Source: G965202665 sp965243835
Lineage (GTDB): Bacteria > Actinomycetota > Acidimicrobiia > Spongiisociales > Spongiisociaceae
Length of the DNA stretch: 64,000 nucleotides
Reading direction: 5' to 3'
NCBI GenBank assembly: GCA_965243835.1
Contig: OZ251578.1
Span: forward strand, 868,001-932,000
A program made the position numbers and the translations under genes. Position 1 is the stretch's first letter, and the number at the start of each line of letters is the position of its first letter. The notes beneath the pieces were generated by a model. That model did no database searches. It saw only the letters and a program-made list of their open reading frames with translations, and was not told the DNA's origin. This document shows, piece by piece, positions 44,267 to 52,083 of the stretch.

Positions 44267-45097
44267 ATGAAAATAGCCCGTTTCCATCACGGGGGGAACA
44301 TCACCTGGGGCTTCGCGGACCCCGCGAGGGGGAAGGTACATCCACTGAACGACCCCCCGCCGTTGCGGGAAGTCCTCGGCGACCCGGACGCGGTGCGGGC
44401 CCTGCGTATGCGGACCGGTTCGGGAATTCCGCTGGAGGAGGTGGAACTGCTGGCCCCCCTCCCCGACCCGCCCGCGTTCATCGGCATCGGCCTCAACTAC
44501 CGGGAGCACGCCCGGGAGTCGGGGATGGCCGAACCCGAATCCCCCATCAGTTTCCCGTTTTACAACTCGGCGATTATCGGCCCCGGGCGCCCGATCGCAA
44601 TCCCCCCGTTCACCGACCAGGTGGACTGGGAGGCGGAGTTGGGGGTGGTCATCGGCCCTCCCGCCCGGGACGTCCCCCCTCACCGGGTCCCGCTCCACAT
44701 CGCCGGTTACACGATCGTCAACGACGTGTCCGCCCGGGACATCCAGATGGGGGACGGGCAGTGGAGCAGGGGCAAATCGTTCGACTCGTTCAAACCGATG
44801 GGCCCCTGGATCACCGCCTACGAGTTGGATGACGCCTCCGACCTGGCCGTAAAACTGTGGGTGAACGGGGAGATCAAGCAGTCCTCCACCACCGCCGACC
44901 TGATCTTCGACGTGCACGCCCTGGTGTCGCACCTGTCCCGGTCGGTGACTTTGAGGTCGGGGACGGTGATCTCCACCGGCACCCCGCAGGGGGTCGGGTT
45001 CGCCCGCACCCCCCCCGAATTCCTGCGCCCGGGCGATGAGGTAACCCTGGAGATCGAGGGCATCGGGAAGATGTCCAATCCGGTCATCGCCGGCTGA
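44267..45097 (+). CDS. Fumarylacetoacetate hydrolase-family protein
   Basis: A 276-residue FAH-fold protein. The metal ligands are in VDWEAELGVVIG (Glu-x-Glu) and the following NDVSARDIQMGDGQWSRGKS segment, and PAFIGIGLNYREHARESG precedes. It ends with SGTVISTGTPQGVGFARTPP and GDEVTLEIEGIGKMSNPV. Members hydrolyse or decarboxylate acylpyruvates and aromatic breakdown products. A GGGAGG site precedes the ATG. The divergent RidA gene suggests a shared pathway for amino-acid or aromatic-compound breakdown. Confidence 0.9.
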   Translation: MKIARFHHGGNITWGFADPARGKVHPLNDPPPLREVLGDPDAVRALRMRTGSGIPLEEVELLAPLPDPPAFIGIGLNYREHARESGMAEPESPISFPFYNSAIIGPGRPIAIPPFTDQVDWEAELGVVIGPPARDVPPHRVPLHIAGYTIVNDVSARDIQMGDGQWSRGKSFDSFKPMGPWITAYELDDASDLAVKLWVNGEIKQSSTTADLIFDVHALVSHLSRSVTLRSGTVISTGTPQGVGFARTPPEFLRPGDEVTLEIEGIGKMSNPVIAG

Positions 45098-45365
45098 CCC
45101 GCCCCGCGCCGGCCCCGGCCAAACGGAGACGGAGGTCAACGGAGGGCGACCGATGCGCCGGAAATCGGGATATATCAGAAGATCGGCCGCCGCGGCGCCC
45201 TTGACGTCGGCGGCATCATCAGCCCCGACGAACGCTCGGAGCGCGAGGCGTCGGAGTAATCGAGAGGAGCCGGCGGGCGGCGGGTTCGGCAACGGGGATT
45301 ACGGGGGTTTCGGTCCGGGTGCCGGGATGGTTGGGTAAATTGATTCTATAAGTCCGCCGACAGCG

Positions 45366-45584
45366 TCAGAATTCCACCACATCCCCGTCGCTGTCGCAGA
45401 CCGGGCAATAGCCCGAGGTCAAGTAGCGTCCGTACGAGTTGCAGTAGTGGCTCGCAGACGCAACATCGACGCAATCGTCGCAGACCGGCCACCCATCTAC
45501 CGGTTTGCCGCACCATCCGCACCTGCGTACTTGCTCAATAACGCCGATAATTTTACCCCGCGGCGGAACCGCGCCCTCGCGCAA
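45366..45584 (-). CDS. Small zinc-ribbon protein, start uncertain
   Basis: The reading frame ending at 45366 carries four Cys pairs or singles, CGWCGKPVDGWPVCDDC then HYCNSYGRYLTSGYCPVCDS, a compact zinc-ribbon-like protein. The frame is open as far as 45782, but that would run through the arsP promoter; the nearest plausible start is a TTG at 45584 (72 residues). No ribosome-binding site decides. Function unknown. Confidence 0.4.
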   Translation of the reverse strand: MREGAVPPRGKIIGVIEQVRRCGWCGKPVDGWPVCDDCVDVASASHYCNSYGRYLTSGYCPVCDSDGDVVEF

Positions 45585-45666
45585 CCGGGCGAACTTGCCC
45601 CCGGCGCCGGGCGGTCCGGCGACGCCCCCGGCCCGCCGCCGCGCCCATCCAGTTTTCGGGTTCCGT

Positions 45667-45711
45667 TTGACAAGGCCCGGCCCTCTGCTAACATATAGAT
45701 AGCTGTCTATA
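45667..45711 (+). promoter_or_regulatory. arsP-arsR promoter with ArsR-type operator
   Basis: TTGACA (45667-45672) and TAACAT (45689-45694) with a 16-bp spacer form the promoter. Immediately at the expected transcription start is an 18-bp near-perfect palindrome, TATAGA-T-AGCT-G-TCTATA (45694-45711), within an AT-rich block. ArsR/SmtB repressors bind AT-rich dyads of this size over the start site, and an arsR gene ends this operon. The GGGAGGAGG ribosome-binding site follows at 45716-45724. Confidence 0.75.
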
Positions 45712-45726
45712 TATAGGGAGGAGGGG

Positions 45727-46713
45727 ATGCTCCACTGGCTGACCGGGTTGGCCTCGGACACGGCGACGGCGGTGTGGGACACTTTCGCCGGCGTGTGGGT
45801 TTACCTGCTGATCTCGATAGCGATGGCGGCCGCCCTCACCACCTACGTGGGGACCGACCGGTTGCAAGGATGGCTGCATGGGCGGGTGTGGCTGGGAGTG
45901 GCGGGGGCGACGGCGCTGGCCGTCTTCACCCCGTTTTGCGCATGCGGAACCCTTGCCGTGGTGCTGGCCGGGTTGGCGACCGCCGCGCCCTGGGCTCCGC
46001 TGGTGGCGTTCATCGTTTCTTCCCCGCTGACCAGCCCGGCCGAATTGTTTTTGTCGGCCGGCCTGTTCGGATGGCGGTTCGCGCTGGTGTTTTTCACGGG
46101 GACCGTGCTCATCGGGTTGGGTGCGGGGTGGTCGACCATGCGGATAGAGGCCCGGGGATGGCTCCGCAATCAGGCCCGGGCGGCCGCCCCCGGCGCCGCT
46201 TGCCGGGCGGACGACCGCCCCCCCTCCGCTTCCCGGCGGCGGCGGGCCGGGGTGGGCCCCGGGACCGCCTCGGTGAAGGAGGTCCGGGGCGGATGGCGGG
46301 GCAGGTTGCGGGCGGACGACTTGGTTCGGGAGATACGGTCGCTGGGGTGGCGCATCCTGTGGTATTTCACCCTGTTCACGGTGATCGGCTACCTGGTGAT
46401 AGAAGCCGTCCCCACCGGCTGGCTGACCGGCCTGCTGGGCGGGGACCGGTGGTTTTCGGTTCCGCTGGCGGCCGGGTTGGGAATCCCCGCCTACGTAAAC
46501 ACCGAGGCCTCGTTGCCGATGGTGGCCGCTTTGATGGCGGGCGGGATGGGGGCGGGTCCCGCTCTGGCTTTCCTGGTCACCGGGGCCGGCACCTGCTTCG
46601 GAACGATGGCCGGGTTGTTGGTGATCGCCCGCCGCCGGGTGGTGACGCTGGTGGTGGTACTGCTGGCGGTTTCCGCCTTGGCCATGGGATGGCTGGGAGG
46701 GTGGTTTCTGTGA
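45727..46713 (+). CDS. Permease of the ArsP/DUF318 family
   Basis: A 328-residue membrane protein with about eight segments. The signature FTPFCACGTLAVVLAG in the third segment has the CxCG motif of ArsP-type permeases, and the repeat-like second half has AAGLGIPAYVNTEASLPMVA and FLVTGAGTCFGTMAGLLVIA. A charged loop of about 80 residues joins the halves. ArsP exports trivalent organoarsenicals in characterised cases; other DUF318 members act on other metals or thiols. It overlaps the arsR gene by GTGA and is preceded by an ArsR-like operator. Confidence 0.85.
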   Translation: MLHWLTGLASDTATAVWDTFAGVWVYLLISIAMAAALTTYVGTDRLQGWLHGRVWLGVAGATALAVFTPFCACGTLAVVLAGLATAAPWAPLVAFIVSSPLTSPAELFLSAGLFGWRFALVFFTGTVLIGLGAGWSTMRIEARGWLRNQARAAAPGAACRADDRPPSASRRRRAGVGPGTASVKEVRGGWRGRLRADDLVREIRSLGWRILWYFTLFTVIGYLVIEAVPTGWLTGLLGGDRWFSVPLAAGLGIPAYVNTEASLPMVAALMAGGMGAGPALAFLVTGAGTCFGTMAGLLVIARRRVVTLVVVLLAVSALAMGWLGGWFL

Positions 46714-47045
46714 GGGCGGAGGCCCCCGCGGCCATCTCCGACTGCTGTCCGCCGCTGGCGGAGGAAGCGGTCAGCCTCCGGGACGCCCGGCGCCTGGCTG
46801 GCTGGTTCGCGGTCCTGGCCGACCCCACCCGCCTGCGCCTGCTGAGCCTGATGGCCTCCCGGGGGGAGGTGTGCGGGGCCTGCGAGCTGGTGGAGGAGTT
46901 GGGGGTTTCCCAGCCCACCGTCAGCCACCACCTGCGGGTCCTGCGGGAGGCGGGACTGGTGGAAAGTTACAAAAAAGGACGCCACGTGTACTGTTGCCCG
47001 GTACCGGAACGCCTAGGCGCCCTAAGCCGGGCCCTGGGCGCCTAA
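46710..47045 (+). CDS. ArsR/SmtB-family metalloregulator
   Basis: A 111-residue winged-helix repressor: LAGWFAVLADPTRLRLLSLM, then ELGVSQPTVSHHLRVLREAG (recognition helix) and GLVESYKKGRHVYCCPV. Possible inducer ligands are Cys pairs in ISDCCPP at the N-terminus, VCGACEL at the start of the alpha-3 region and YCC near the end. VCGACEL matches the position of ELCVCDL in ArsR. The GTG start overlaps the permease stop. Its TAA lies in the CCTAAA target duplicated by the adjacent insertion sequence, so insertion did not alter the protein. Confidence 0.9.
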   Translation: MRAEAPAAISDCCPPLAEEAVSLRDARRLAGWFAVLADPTRLRLLSLMASRGEVCGACELVEELGVSQPTVSHHLRVLREAGLVESYKKGRHVYCCPVPERLGALSRALGA

Positions 47046-47046
47046 A

Positions 47047-48128
47047 TGTAGATGGCCAGGATGTTGTTGACAGTTTGGTTGTTGCATAGGTGAAGGCCTC
47101 TTGGTGTCATGGGGTGTGTAAGTAACCCTTGACACGGGAGGAGGCCTTCGTGGTTCATGGTAACGCTCGGTTGGTGCCGAAGGGGCGTTGGGAGATGGCG
47201 GTGCGGGTGTTGGTGAAGAGGGAGGCGGTATCGCGGGTGGCGCGGGATATGGGGGTGTCGCGGGAGACGGTGTACAAGTGGGTGCGCCGCTGCGAGCGGG
47301 AGGGCTGGTACGGTTTGCTGGACCGGTCTTCCCGTCCCCATTCTTCTCCGGGGCGGGTCGCTCCGGAGACGGAGCGGGCGGTGGTGGAAGCCCGGCGGCG
47401 GTTGCGGGCGGGGCCGGCTCGGATAGCGGCCGTTACCGGGGCGGCGGAACGGACGATTACTCGCATCCTGCGTCGGAACGGGGTTCTGCGCCTGTGGGAC
47501 TGCGACCCCTTAGCGGGGAACCCAAACAGTCCCTCCGCAAGGGTTTGGGGATACGGTATGAACGCCCCTACGCCGGGGATTTGGGGCATATGGACGTCAA
47601 GAAGATCGCCGCCATATTCCCCCCGGCGGGGGATGGGTCGTGCACGGGCGGGGAAACGTCGCCCAGCAGGGAGTGGGCTATGTCTTCGTGCACTCCATCG
47701 TCGACGACCACACCCGCTTGGCCTACTCCCAGGCCGCTTCTCCGACGAGAAAGGCCCCGACCGTGGCCGGGTTCCTCACCCGGGCGTTGGAGAACTACCG
47801 GCAACACGGCATCCCCCATGTTCGGGCGATAATGACCGACAACCACCCCGGCTACAAACGCAGCCTCCTGTTCAAGGCGCTCCTCAAACGCCACGGGATC
47901 AAACACATAACCATCAAACCCCCCTGCCCCCAACAGAACGGGAAGGCGGAACGCTACCACCAAACCCTGAAACCACAATGGGTCAACCAACAGGCCCGGC
48001 CCGACGAAGAAACCAGAACCCAAGCCCTCACCGACTGGCTCCACCACTACCACAACCACCGACCCCACACAAGCCTCGGAGGAAACCCACCAACCAGCAG
48101 ACTGTCAACAACCTAGTGGCCATCTACA
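47047..48128 (+). mobile_element. IS481-type insertion sequence, decayed
   Basis: A 1,082-bp element with terminal inverted repeats: the left end starts TGTAGATGGCCA, and the right end is its reverse complement, with GTTGTTGACAGT in both arms further in. It is flanked by a 6-bp direct repeat CCTAAA (47041-47046 and 48129-48134), the target duplication. The left copy contains the arsR stop codon. The ends and duplication are intact while the transposase is frameshifted twice, so it inserted not very long ago but cannot move by itself. Confidence 0.9.
47150..48116 (+). pseudogene. IS481-family transposase with two frameshifts
   Basis: Three frames together encode one DDE transposase. Frame one, from GTG 47150, has the helix-turn-helix ARDMGVSRETVYKWVRRCER and RSSRPH. 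The second begins at about 47517 with GEPKQSLRKGLGIRYERPYA and GDLGHMDVKKIAAI (first catalytic Asp). The third begins at about 47625 with GYVFVHSIVDDHTRLAYSQA, then MTDNHPGYKRS (second Asp) and PQQNGKAERYHQTL (catalytic Glu). A lost G in the run near 47516-47519 and a length change in the ATATTCCCCCC stretch near 47616 explain the shifts. No intact copy is present in the window. Confidence 0.88.
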
Positions 48129-48224
48129 CCTAAACCGCCGGCCGACGCTACTTATATTCCCCGATATGGATGGCGCAACCCCCCGTTTCGGGTGTTGCAC
48201 TTTGGGCGGCATAGAGGTTGGCGT

Positions 48225-48777
48225 TCATACGCTAATCCATCTCTGGCGTAAAACCAGGAGCCCTAGATGTGTGAGGTAGGTTGAGGGTTTAGTCTTGGAA
48301 CACGGTTCTGTAGGTAACCGGCGTAGCGCACGGGGTGGTGGGCCAGCGGATTTCCTCCGGCGGCCCATCCAACGTACTTCCCCTACGGGTTCGACCTCGC
48401 TGAAGGGCCACCCGCACAACACGCCAAACCCACCCGGGGTTGCTATGGTTATTGTCGCCAGCGGCGGCTGGTCGGTTAAGCCAGGCACTCCGGCGTACAG
48501 AAATTGTGCCCACTCCGCACGCGTCCAAACATCGTATCGGTCATACAACCGTTGCCTTGATGAACTGTGCCCATCCGACAACTCCTCGTCGGGGCGCATC
48601 TCCCCTTCATAACCCCTGGAACAGTCCCTCGGTTTTGGCGGAGCGGATCGCGTCTATCCGAGGGCAGTCGTCAGGGACATCCGAGAACCATCCGATTGCC
48701 CCATTATCGGCACGGCGAACAATATCCCCACTAGTACAGCGGGTGATCACGCTGGCTGTACCTCGCAACATCATCAT
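48225..48777 (-). pseudogene. SLH-domain protein gene, frameshifted
   Basis: ATG at 48777, behind GGGGAGG, opens a frame with GWFSDVPDDCPRIDAIRSAK and TEGLFQG, an SLH repeat, that stops at 48607. The next frame resumes immediately with YEGEMRPDEELSDG and TRAEWAQFLYAGVPG and runs to 48225. Deleting one T in the GGGGTTATG stretch near 48611 rejoins them into a protein of about 183 residues. It is a diverged copy of the SLH gene directly upstream (GWFTGYEDGTFRPDQVIPD there, GLFQG-YEGEMRPDEELSD here). No signal peptide is seen. Confidence 0.65.
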
Positions 48778-48796
48778 CGTTTGCCTCCCCTTGCTT

Positions 48797-49456
48797 TTAT
48801 TCGGAGATGTAGGTCAGCGAAAGCTCCCACCGGGTAGCCGTTCCCGCCCCGGATATTTGAAACAGGTAATCCCCACCTGATGTATCCAATGTGCCAGTAT
48901 CGGGGTTGTCCGCCCGCCCGCCGGCGAGGGTCAGCTTCTCTCCCCACTCATCGGGGCGTACGGTTCTGAGATCAACATCGGTGTAATCCCCGGCGGCGAA
49001 TGACAACTCAGCCCACCACACCCCGGCGGCTATTCCCCGCATCCAAAAAACCTGATCCCCCTGCCCGTTATGAAATCGGGATGTCGGCGTCGGGGCGATA
49101 GTCGTAGCTGGTGTGGTGGTGATTACCCCGACTATCTCCCCGCCCAATGCTTGTTCGCCGCCGCGCATAAACGTGGCAAGGTCGGCGCGGGTGCGGCCCT
49201 CCGGGAACGCCCGCCGCAACACTTTGGTGAGTTGCCGGTCGGGGATTACCTGGTCGGGCCGGAAAGTGCCGTCCTCGTACCCTGTGAACCATCCCCGATC
49301 GCGGGCCAACGAGATGTCAGCCTGTTGCGGATGGGTGGGTGGAACATCCGAGAACCACGCCGTCTGCCCCATTACCGCCCCAGTCCCGACCAGCACCGTG
49401 GCCGCCAGGACAACAATCGCCCACCGCGACCGCCGTGCCTGTTTCGTGTTTGACAT
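48797..49456 (-). CDS. Exported SLH-repeat protein
   Basis: A 219-residue protein with a signal peptide (RRSRWAIVVLAATVLVGTGA) and one SLH-type repeat: TAWFSDVPPTHPQQADISLA, then RDRGWFTGYEDGTFRPDQVI and PDRQLTKVLRRAF. After a Thr-rich linker (TTTPATTIAPTPTS), a C-terminal domain of about 95 residues (QVFWMRGIAAGVWWAELSFA ... YLFQISGAGTATRWELSLTY) looks like a small beta-sandwich. The ATG at 49456 with GGAGG upstream is preferred over a longer frame from 49618. It is followed by the frameshifted copy. Confidence 0.75.
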   Translation of the reverse strand: MSNTKQARRSRWAIVVLAATVLVGTGAVMGQTAWFSDVPPTHPQQADISLARDRGWFTGYEDGTFRPDQVIPDRQLTKVLRRAFPEGRTRADLATFMRGGEQALGGEIVGVITTTPATTIAPTPTSRFHNGQGDQVFWMRGIAAGVWWAELSFAAGDYTDVDLRTVRPDEWGEKLTLAGGRADNPDTGTLDTSGGDYLFQISGAGTATRWELSLTYISE

Positions 49457-49782
49457 TATTGCGATAACCTCCAGATTGCTTACGCTCTCCGGCTTGGCCG
49501 GGATTGCTATTGATGTTACCCGGATTTTACAAGGCCGACCCGACACAGTCCCCACGTTTACGCGCCCATGGCCGTATGCCTGGCCGTTTCCCGCTCCATC
49601 CTGGCAATATCCCCCCACTGTCCGTCGAACGGTCCGTACAACCCTGCTTTTGTGTCCTACACAAGAGCGCGGTCGCCCCCAACATCCGGGGGGCGGCCGC
49701 TGATAACTTGGAGGTTATCGCCCACTATCATATACCACTTGGGCTTTGTTTTGTTTGGGGACAAGGTTAGGTCCGGTGGTTG
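49457..49782 (-). other. 326-bp intergenic region without a gene
   Basis: It separates the SLH gene start from the end of the Fur-family gene. It holds small dyads (GATAAC/GTTATC near 49704-49721, TTGTGT/ACACAA at 49650-49664, CCCCC/GGGGG near 49675-49692) but no convincing promoter or terminator. Open frames across it have no family match. A leader for the SLH gene is possible. Confidence 0.4.
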
Positions 49783-50268
49783 TCAGTCGGGTTTTTGAGG
49801 GGAGCAACGGGTGCATTGTCCTGATACGTGCAACTCCACTTTGCGGGCCTTGAATCCGTGTTGGTCCGTTAGGTGGGAGCGCACTTGCTCCACTAGGCGG
49901 CCAGCGTGGTGGTCCACTTGTCCGCATTCTTCGCATAGCAGGTGGAACTGGTCGTCGGCGTGGGCGGTTTCCCAACGGGAGGGTTGGTCCGCTCCCAGGT
50001 GCAACTCCCGCACCAGGCCCAGTTCGGCGAACAGGGACAGGGCCCGGTATACGGAAGCCCGGTTCGTTCCCGGGTCGGCGGCTTGGGCACGCGCCGTTAC
50101 CTGTCCGGCGGTCAGGTGCTCATCGGCCGCGTACAGCGTTCGCCACACCGTCCGCCGCGGTCCGGTGAGACGGCGCCCTTGTTTACGCAACGCTTCGCCC
50201 AGGATGCGGTCCATGGCCTCCGTCGGGTCATGGGGGGGCGGGATGGGCGGCGTGCGGGCGGAAGGCAT
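49783..50268 (-). CDS. Fur-family metalloregulator, probably Nur-like
   Basis: A 161-residue (or about 143 from the second Met) ferric-uptake-type repressor. The DNA-binding part is GRRLTGPRRTVWRTLYAADE and TNRASVYRALSLFAELGLVR; the dimer domain has DDQFHLLCEECGQVDHHAG (His-rich sensory region and CxxC) and a C-terminal CTRC, the structural zinc site. It is divergent from the cbiM operon, and a palindrome of the Nur type lies between the two, so it probably senses nickel (or cobalt) and controls this importer and itself. Zur or Fur function is not excluded. Confidence 0.85.
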   Translation of the reverse strand: MPSARTPPIPPPHDPTEAMDRILGEALRKQGRRLTGPRRTVWRTLYAADEHLTAGQVTARAQAADPGTNRASVYRALSLFAELGLVRELHLGADQPSRWETAHADDQFHLLCEECGQVDHHAGRLVEQVRSHLTDQHGFKARKVELHVSGQCTRCSPQKPD

Positions 50269-50282
50269 ATCTCCCCGGAGGC

Positions 50283-50305
50283 TTATTGCGAACGATTCGC
50301 AATAA
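50283..50305 (+). promoter_or_regulatory. Perfect palindrome, Nur-like operator between the Fur-family gene and cbiM
   Basis: Arms TTATTGCGAA (50283-50292) and TTCGCAATAA (50296-50305) around CGA form a perfect 23-bp dyad. Its core TTGCGA-N5-TCGCAA matches the layout of the actinobacterial nickel-uptake-regulator box (TTGCAA-N5-TTGCAA). It lies 14 bp from the regulator's start and 18 bp from the cbiM ATG, so binding would shut both genes off. Confidence 0.82.
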
Positions 50306-50323
50306 CGCTAGCATACGGGGACA

Positions 50324-51322
50324 ATGCACGCCCCCGATGGTTTCCTGAACGCCGGTACGGCTGTCGCCGCCGGAGCGGTGAGCGCCGGGGCGGTGGGGGC
50401 TTGCCTGCGCTACACCCGGAGCCGGCTGGGCGACCGGCAGATTCCCTGGGCGGGCATGACCGCCGCTTTCATCTTCGCCGCGCAAATGATCAACTTCCCG
50501 GTGGCGGCCGGAACCAGCGGCCACCTGTTGGGCGGCGCTTTGGCGGCGGTCCTGGTGGGCGCCCCCCTGGGGGCGGTGGTGATGACGACGGTGGTGGTAA
50601 TTCAATCCCTGGTGTTCGCCGACGGCGGCTTGACCGCTCTCGGATACAACACGCTCAACCTGGCCGTGGTTCCCGTGTTCGGGGGATACGCCGCCTTCTG
50701 CCTGTTCCGCCGCATGTTGCCCCGGACCAGATCGGGGGCGGCGGCCGCGGCCGGGTTGGCCGGGTTGGCCTCGGTGGTTCTGTCCGCCATGGCCTTTTCC
50801 CTGGAATGGCTGTTCGGGGCCAGCGCCCCGGTTCCGTTCGACCGGGTGTTCGGGGCGGTGGTCGGGGTGCACGTTTTGATAGGGGCGGGGGAGGCGGCGA
50901 TCACCGCCCTGGTGACGGGAGCCGTTTTGGCCGCCCGTCCCGACCTGGTGTTCGGAGCCCGTTACCTGGACGGGCGGGCGGAGGCGGGTCCGGCACGGGC
51001 GGGGCGGGCGCGGACGGCGGTCATCGCCGGGTTGCTTATCTCCTTGTTCATCGCCGGGGCGGTCAGCCAGTTCGCTTCGGACGCTCCCGACGGCTTGGAG
51101 CGGGCCGCGGCCCGGTTGGGAGTGGCGGGCGGCGAGGCCCCCGGATGGTTGCCCGCCGCCGACTATGCGGTGCGGGGAATAAACAACCCGGCTTTGAGCC
51201 TGGCCGTGGCCGGCATGGCCGGAGTCCTGATCGCGGCCGCGGTGGCGGCCGGGGCGGTGCTGGCGGTGCGGGGCGGCCCCCGGTCTCCCCGTCCCGATCC
51301 GGGAGGGAGGGCTGGCCCATAG
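50324..51322 (+). CDS. cbiM: ECF-type cobalt/nickel importer substrate component, CbiM-CbiN-like fusion
   Basis: A 332-residue membrane protein. The N-terminus MHAPDGFLN has the His and backbone groups that bind Ni or Co in CbiM/NikM. The hallmark AAQMINFPVAAGTSGHLLGG follows, then LGYNTLNLAVVPVFGGY. After about residue 220 a second part with one segment and SDAPDGLERAAARLG, the PDGLE motif of CbiN/NikN, is fused on. It ends just before cbiQ. Metal choice (Ni or Co) is not fixed by the sequence; the Nur-like box favours Ni. Confidence 0.92.
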   Translation: MHAPDGFLNAGTAVAAGAVSAGAVGACLRYTRSRLGDRQIPWAGMTAAFIFAAQMINFPVAAGTSGHLLGGALAAVLVGAPLGAVVMTTVVVIQSLVFADGGLTALGYNTLNLAVVPVFGGYAAFCLFRRMLPRTRSGAAAAAGLAGLASVVLSAMAFSLEWLFGASAPVPFDRVFGAVVGVHVLIGAGEAAITALVTGAVLAARPDLVFGARYLDGRAEAGPARAGRARTAVIAGLLISLFIAGAVSQFASDAPDGLERAAARLGVAGGEAPGWLPAADYAVRGINNPALSLAVAGMAGVLIAAAVAAGAVLAVRGGPRSPRPDPGGRAGP

Positions 51323-51348
51323 GGGCGCCCCACGCCCACGTTTTATAC

Positions 51349-52083
51349 GTGCATGGGCACAGTCCGTTGCACCGGTTGGCTCCGCAGTGCAAAGTGGCGG
51401 CTACGGCGGGCTTTGCGGCGGCGGTGGCCGTTACGCCCGGCGAGGCGGCGTGGGCCTTCGGGGCCTGCGCCTTGGCTTTGGCGGTCGCCGCCCGCCGGGG
51501 GCGCATCCGCTTCCGGTTCATCCTGGCCCGACTGGTTGCGGTCCTGCCGTTTGTGCTGTTCGCCTTCCTGATCCCGTTCGTCGCCTCCGGGGAAAGGGTG
51601 GAAATTTTAGGGGCGGCGATGTCCCGCCCCGGCCTGTGGGCGGCGTGGGGGATATTCGCCAAAGCGGTGCTGGGGGCCTCCGCCGGGATACTGCTGACGG
51701 CCGTCACCGAAGTTCCGGAAATAATCCGGGGCTTGCGGCGTTTGCGGGTTCCGGCGGCCCTGGTGGCCATCGCCGGGTTCATGGTGCGCTACCTGGAGCT
51801 GATCGCCGAAGATTTGGGACGGATGCGCCTCGCCATGTCGGCCCGGGGGTGGCGGGGGCGGGGGGTGCGTTCCGCCCGGCCCTTGGCCGCGGCGGCGGGG
51901 ACGATGTTCGTGCGTTCCTACGAGCGGGGGGAACGGGTGCATGCGGCCATGCTGTCCCGCGGTTACACCGGGGAGATGCCCGACCCCGCCCGCCGTCCCG
52001 CGCCCCTTTCCCATTGGCTGGCCGCCGGGGCACTGCCCCTGTGGGCGGCGGCGACGGCCATTGCGGCCCGGATGACTTTGTGA
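51349..52083 (+). CDS. cbiQ: ECF transporter T component CbiQ, start uncertain
   Basis: The membrane coupling subunit of the metal importer. It has HGHSPLHRLAPQCKVAATAG at the N-terminus, four or five segments, and the two Ala-Arg-Gly-type coupling motifs (AMSARGWRGRG and AMLSRGYTGEM). The usual start would lie about 10 residues upstream, where the reading frame has ATA (51319-51321) overlapping the cbiM stop as ATAG. The first standard start is the GTG at 51349, giving 244 residues, and is used here. It overlaps cbiO by GTGA. Confidence 0.87.
   Translation: MHGHSPLHRLAPQCKVAATAGFAAAVAVTPGEAAWAFGACALALAVAARRGRIRFRFILARLVAVLPFVLFAFLIPFVASGERVEILGAAMSRPGLWAAWGIFAKAVLGASAGILLTAVTEVPEIIRGLRRLRVPAALVAIAGFMVRYLELIAEDLGRMRLAMSARGWRGRGVRSARPLAAAAGTMFVRSYERGERVHAAMLSRGYTGEMPDPARRPAPLSHWLAAGALPLWAAATAIAARMTL

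Noticed and set aside
45153..45338. A 61-codon frame after the fumarylacetoacetase-family gene
   Set aside because: Ala/Ser/Arg-rich, no clear ribosome-binding site; another frame of the same DNA reads equally plausibly (IYQKIGRRGALDVGG), so neither is supported.
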